The position numbers were made by a program, and so were the translations under genes. Shown in pieces: positions 5,986 through 6,133 of a stretch of 6,133 nt of DNA (positions are counted from its first letter, which is position 1; each line of letters begins with the position of its first letter). Below the pieces are notes generated by a model. That model had not been told where the DNA came from and ran no database searches. It was given only the letters and a program-made list of their open reading frames with translations. The DNA is from Candidatus Aegiribacteria sp. (GTDB taxonomy: Bacteria > Fermentibacterota > Fermentibacteria > Fermentibacterales > JCC-6), in NCBI GenBank assembly GCA_030642525.1, contig DAOWNO010000138.1, positions 1 through 6,133 on the forward strand, written 5' to 3'.

Positions 5986-6133
5986 CAGATTACCGGATCG
6001 GAAACAAGAGTTCTGGCGGTAGGCCAGGAAGCTCTGGTGCCCCGGATATCAATATGAACAAAAGGGCCATGAGTAGAAATCCACCTGTAAGCCGAAGCGC
6101 CACCGGTGACAACATTTCCCTCAGTCTCGAGAA
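5985..6133 (-). CDS. C-terminal fragment of a probable M15-type zinc peptidase
   Basis: An open frame entering from the high-coordinate edge and stopping with TGA at 5985-5987; only the last 48 residues are present, too short to have been listed as a complete ORF. The segment STHGPFVHIDIRGTRASW resembles the C-terminal block of M15/DUF882-like D-Ala-D-Ala carboxypeptidases and endopeptidases, where the histidine of the HxD/HxH motif is a zinc ligand, followed by RG and an aromatic residue. The other two zinc ligands (in SxHxxGxAxD) would lie outside the window. The other two frames on this strand are interrupted by stops, which supports this one. It ends 10 bases before an L,D-transpeptidase, so a peptidoglycan-trimming role makes sense. 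The family call is from memory of a short motif and is tentative. Confidence 0.6.
   Translation of the reverse strand, partial: LETEGNVVTGGASAYRWISTHGPFVHIDIRGTRASWPTARTLVSDPVI

Noticed and set aside
1..6133. Mobile elements, CRISPR arrays, phage or defence genes as a candidate novel system
   Set aside because: No transposase, integrase, direct-repeat array, inverted-repeat ends or toxin-antitoxin pair is visible. All genes fit recognisable housekeeping or envelope families.

Overview
The window is a gene-dense, strictly one-directional stretch of bacterial chromosome. All nine genes lie on the minus strand and are read from high to low coordinates. Neighbours overlap or sit within about 15 bases of each other, except for one 69-base gap. 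There are no tRNA or rRNA genes, mobile elements, CRISPR arrays or clear terminators. No stretch over 300 bases lacks a gene.

In transcription order there are two blocks. The envelope block comes first: the C-terminal end of a probable M15-type zinc peptidase (5985-6133), a membrane-anchored L,D-transpeptidase with a coiled-coil stalk (5168-5974), and a membrane-anchored PQQ-type beta-propeller protein (3805-5157). The housekeeping block follows: an Era-family protein with strikingly degenerate GTP-binding motifs (2936-3808), the condensin subunits scpA (2183-2920) and scpB (1612-2193), the rRNA pseudouridine synthase rluB (903-1634), cytidylate kinase cmk (168-833), and the start of a plsC-like acyltransferase (1-171). 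The scpA-scpB-rluB-cmk core is a known conserved bacterial neighbourhood. The envelope genes and the era-like gene placed ahead of it are less usual.

Tight spacing and overlaps (4, 11, 23 and 4 bases) point to one polycistronic transcript with translational coupling. The proteins serve wall remodelling, ribosome maturation, chromosome segregation, nucleotide supply and phospholipid synthesis, so the cluster is a growth and division operon rather than a specialised pathway. A weak internal promoter may lie in the rluB-cmk gap.

The organism is a bacterium of moderate GC content. The L,D-transpeptidase and BamB-like propeller suggest a peptidoglycan wall and probably an outer membrane. TTG and GTG starts are frequent, typically with an AAAGG-like ribosome binding site 6-7 bases upstream. 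I cannot assign a phylum; the divergence of the proteins fits an uncultivated lineage, but that is inference.

I see no obviously new multi-gene system. The two observations most worth checking are the Era-like protein, which keeps its P-loop and KH domain but has lost the G3, G4 and G5 signatures, and cmk, whose reading frame has no ATG, GTG or TTG upstream of its essential P-loop although a well-placed TTG lies one frame away.
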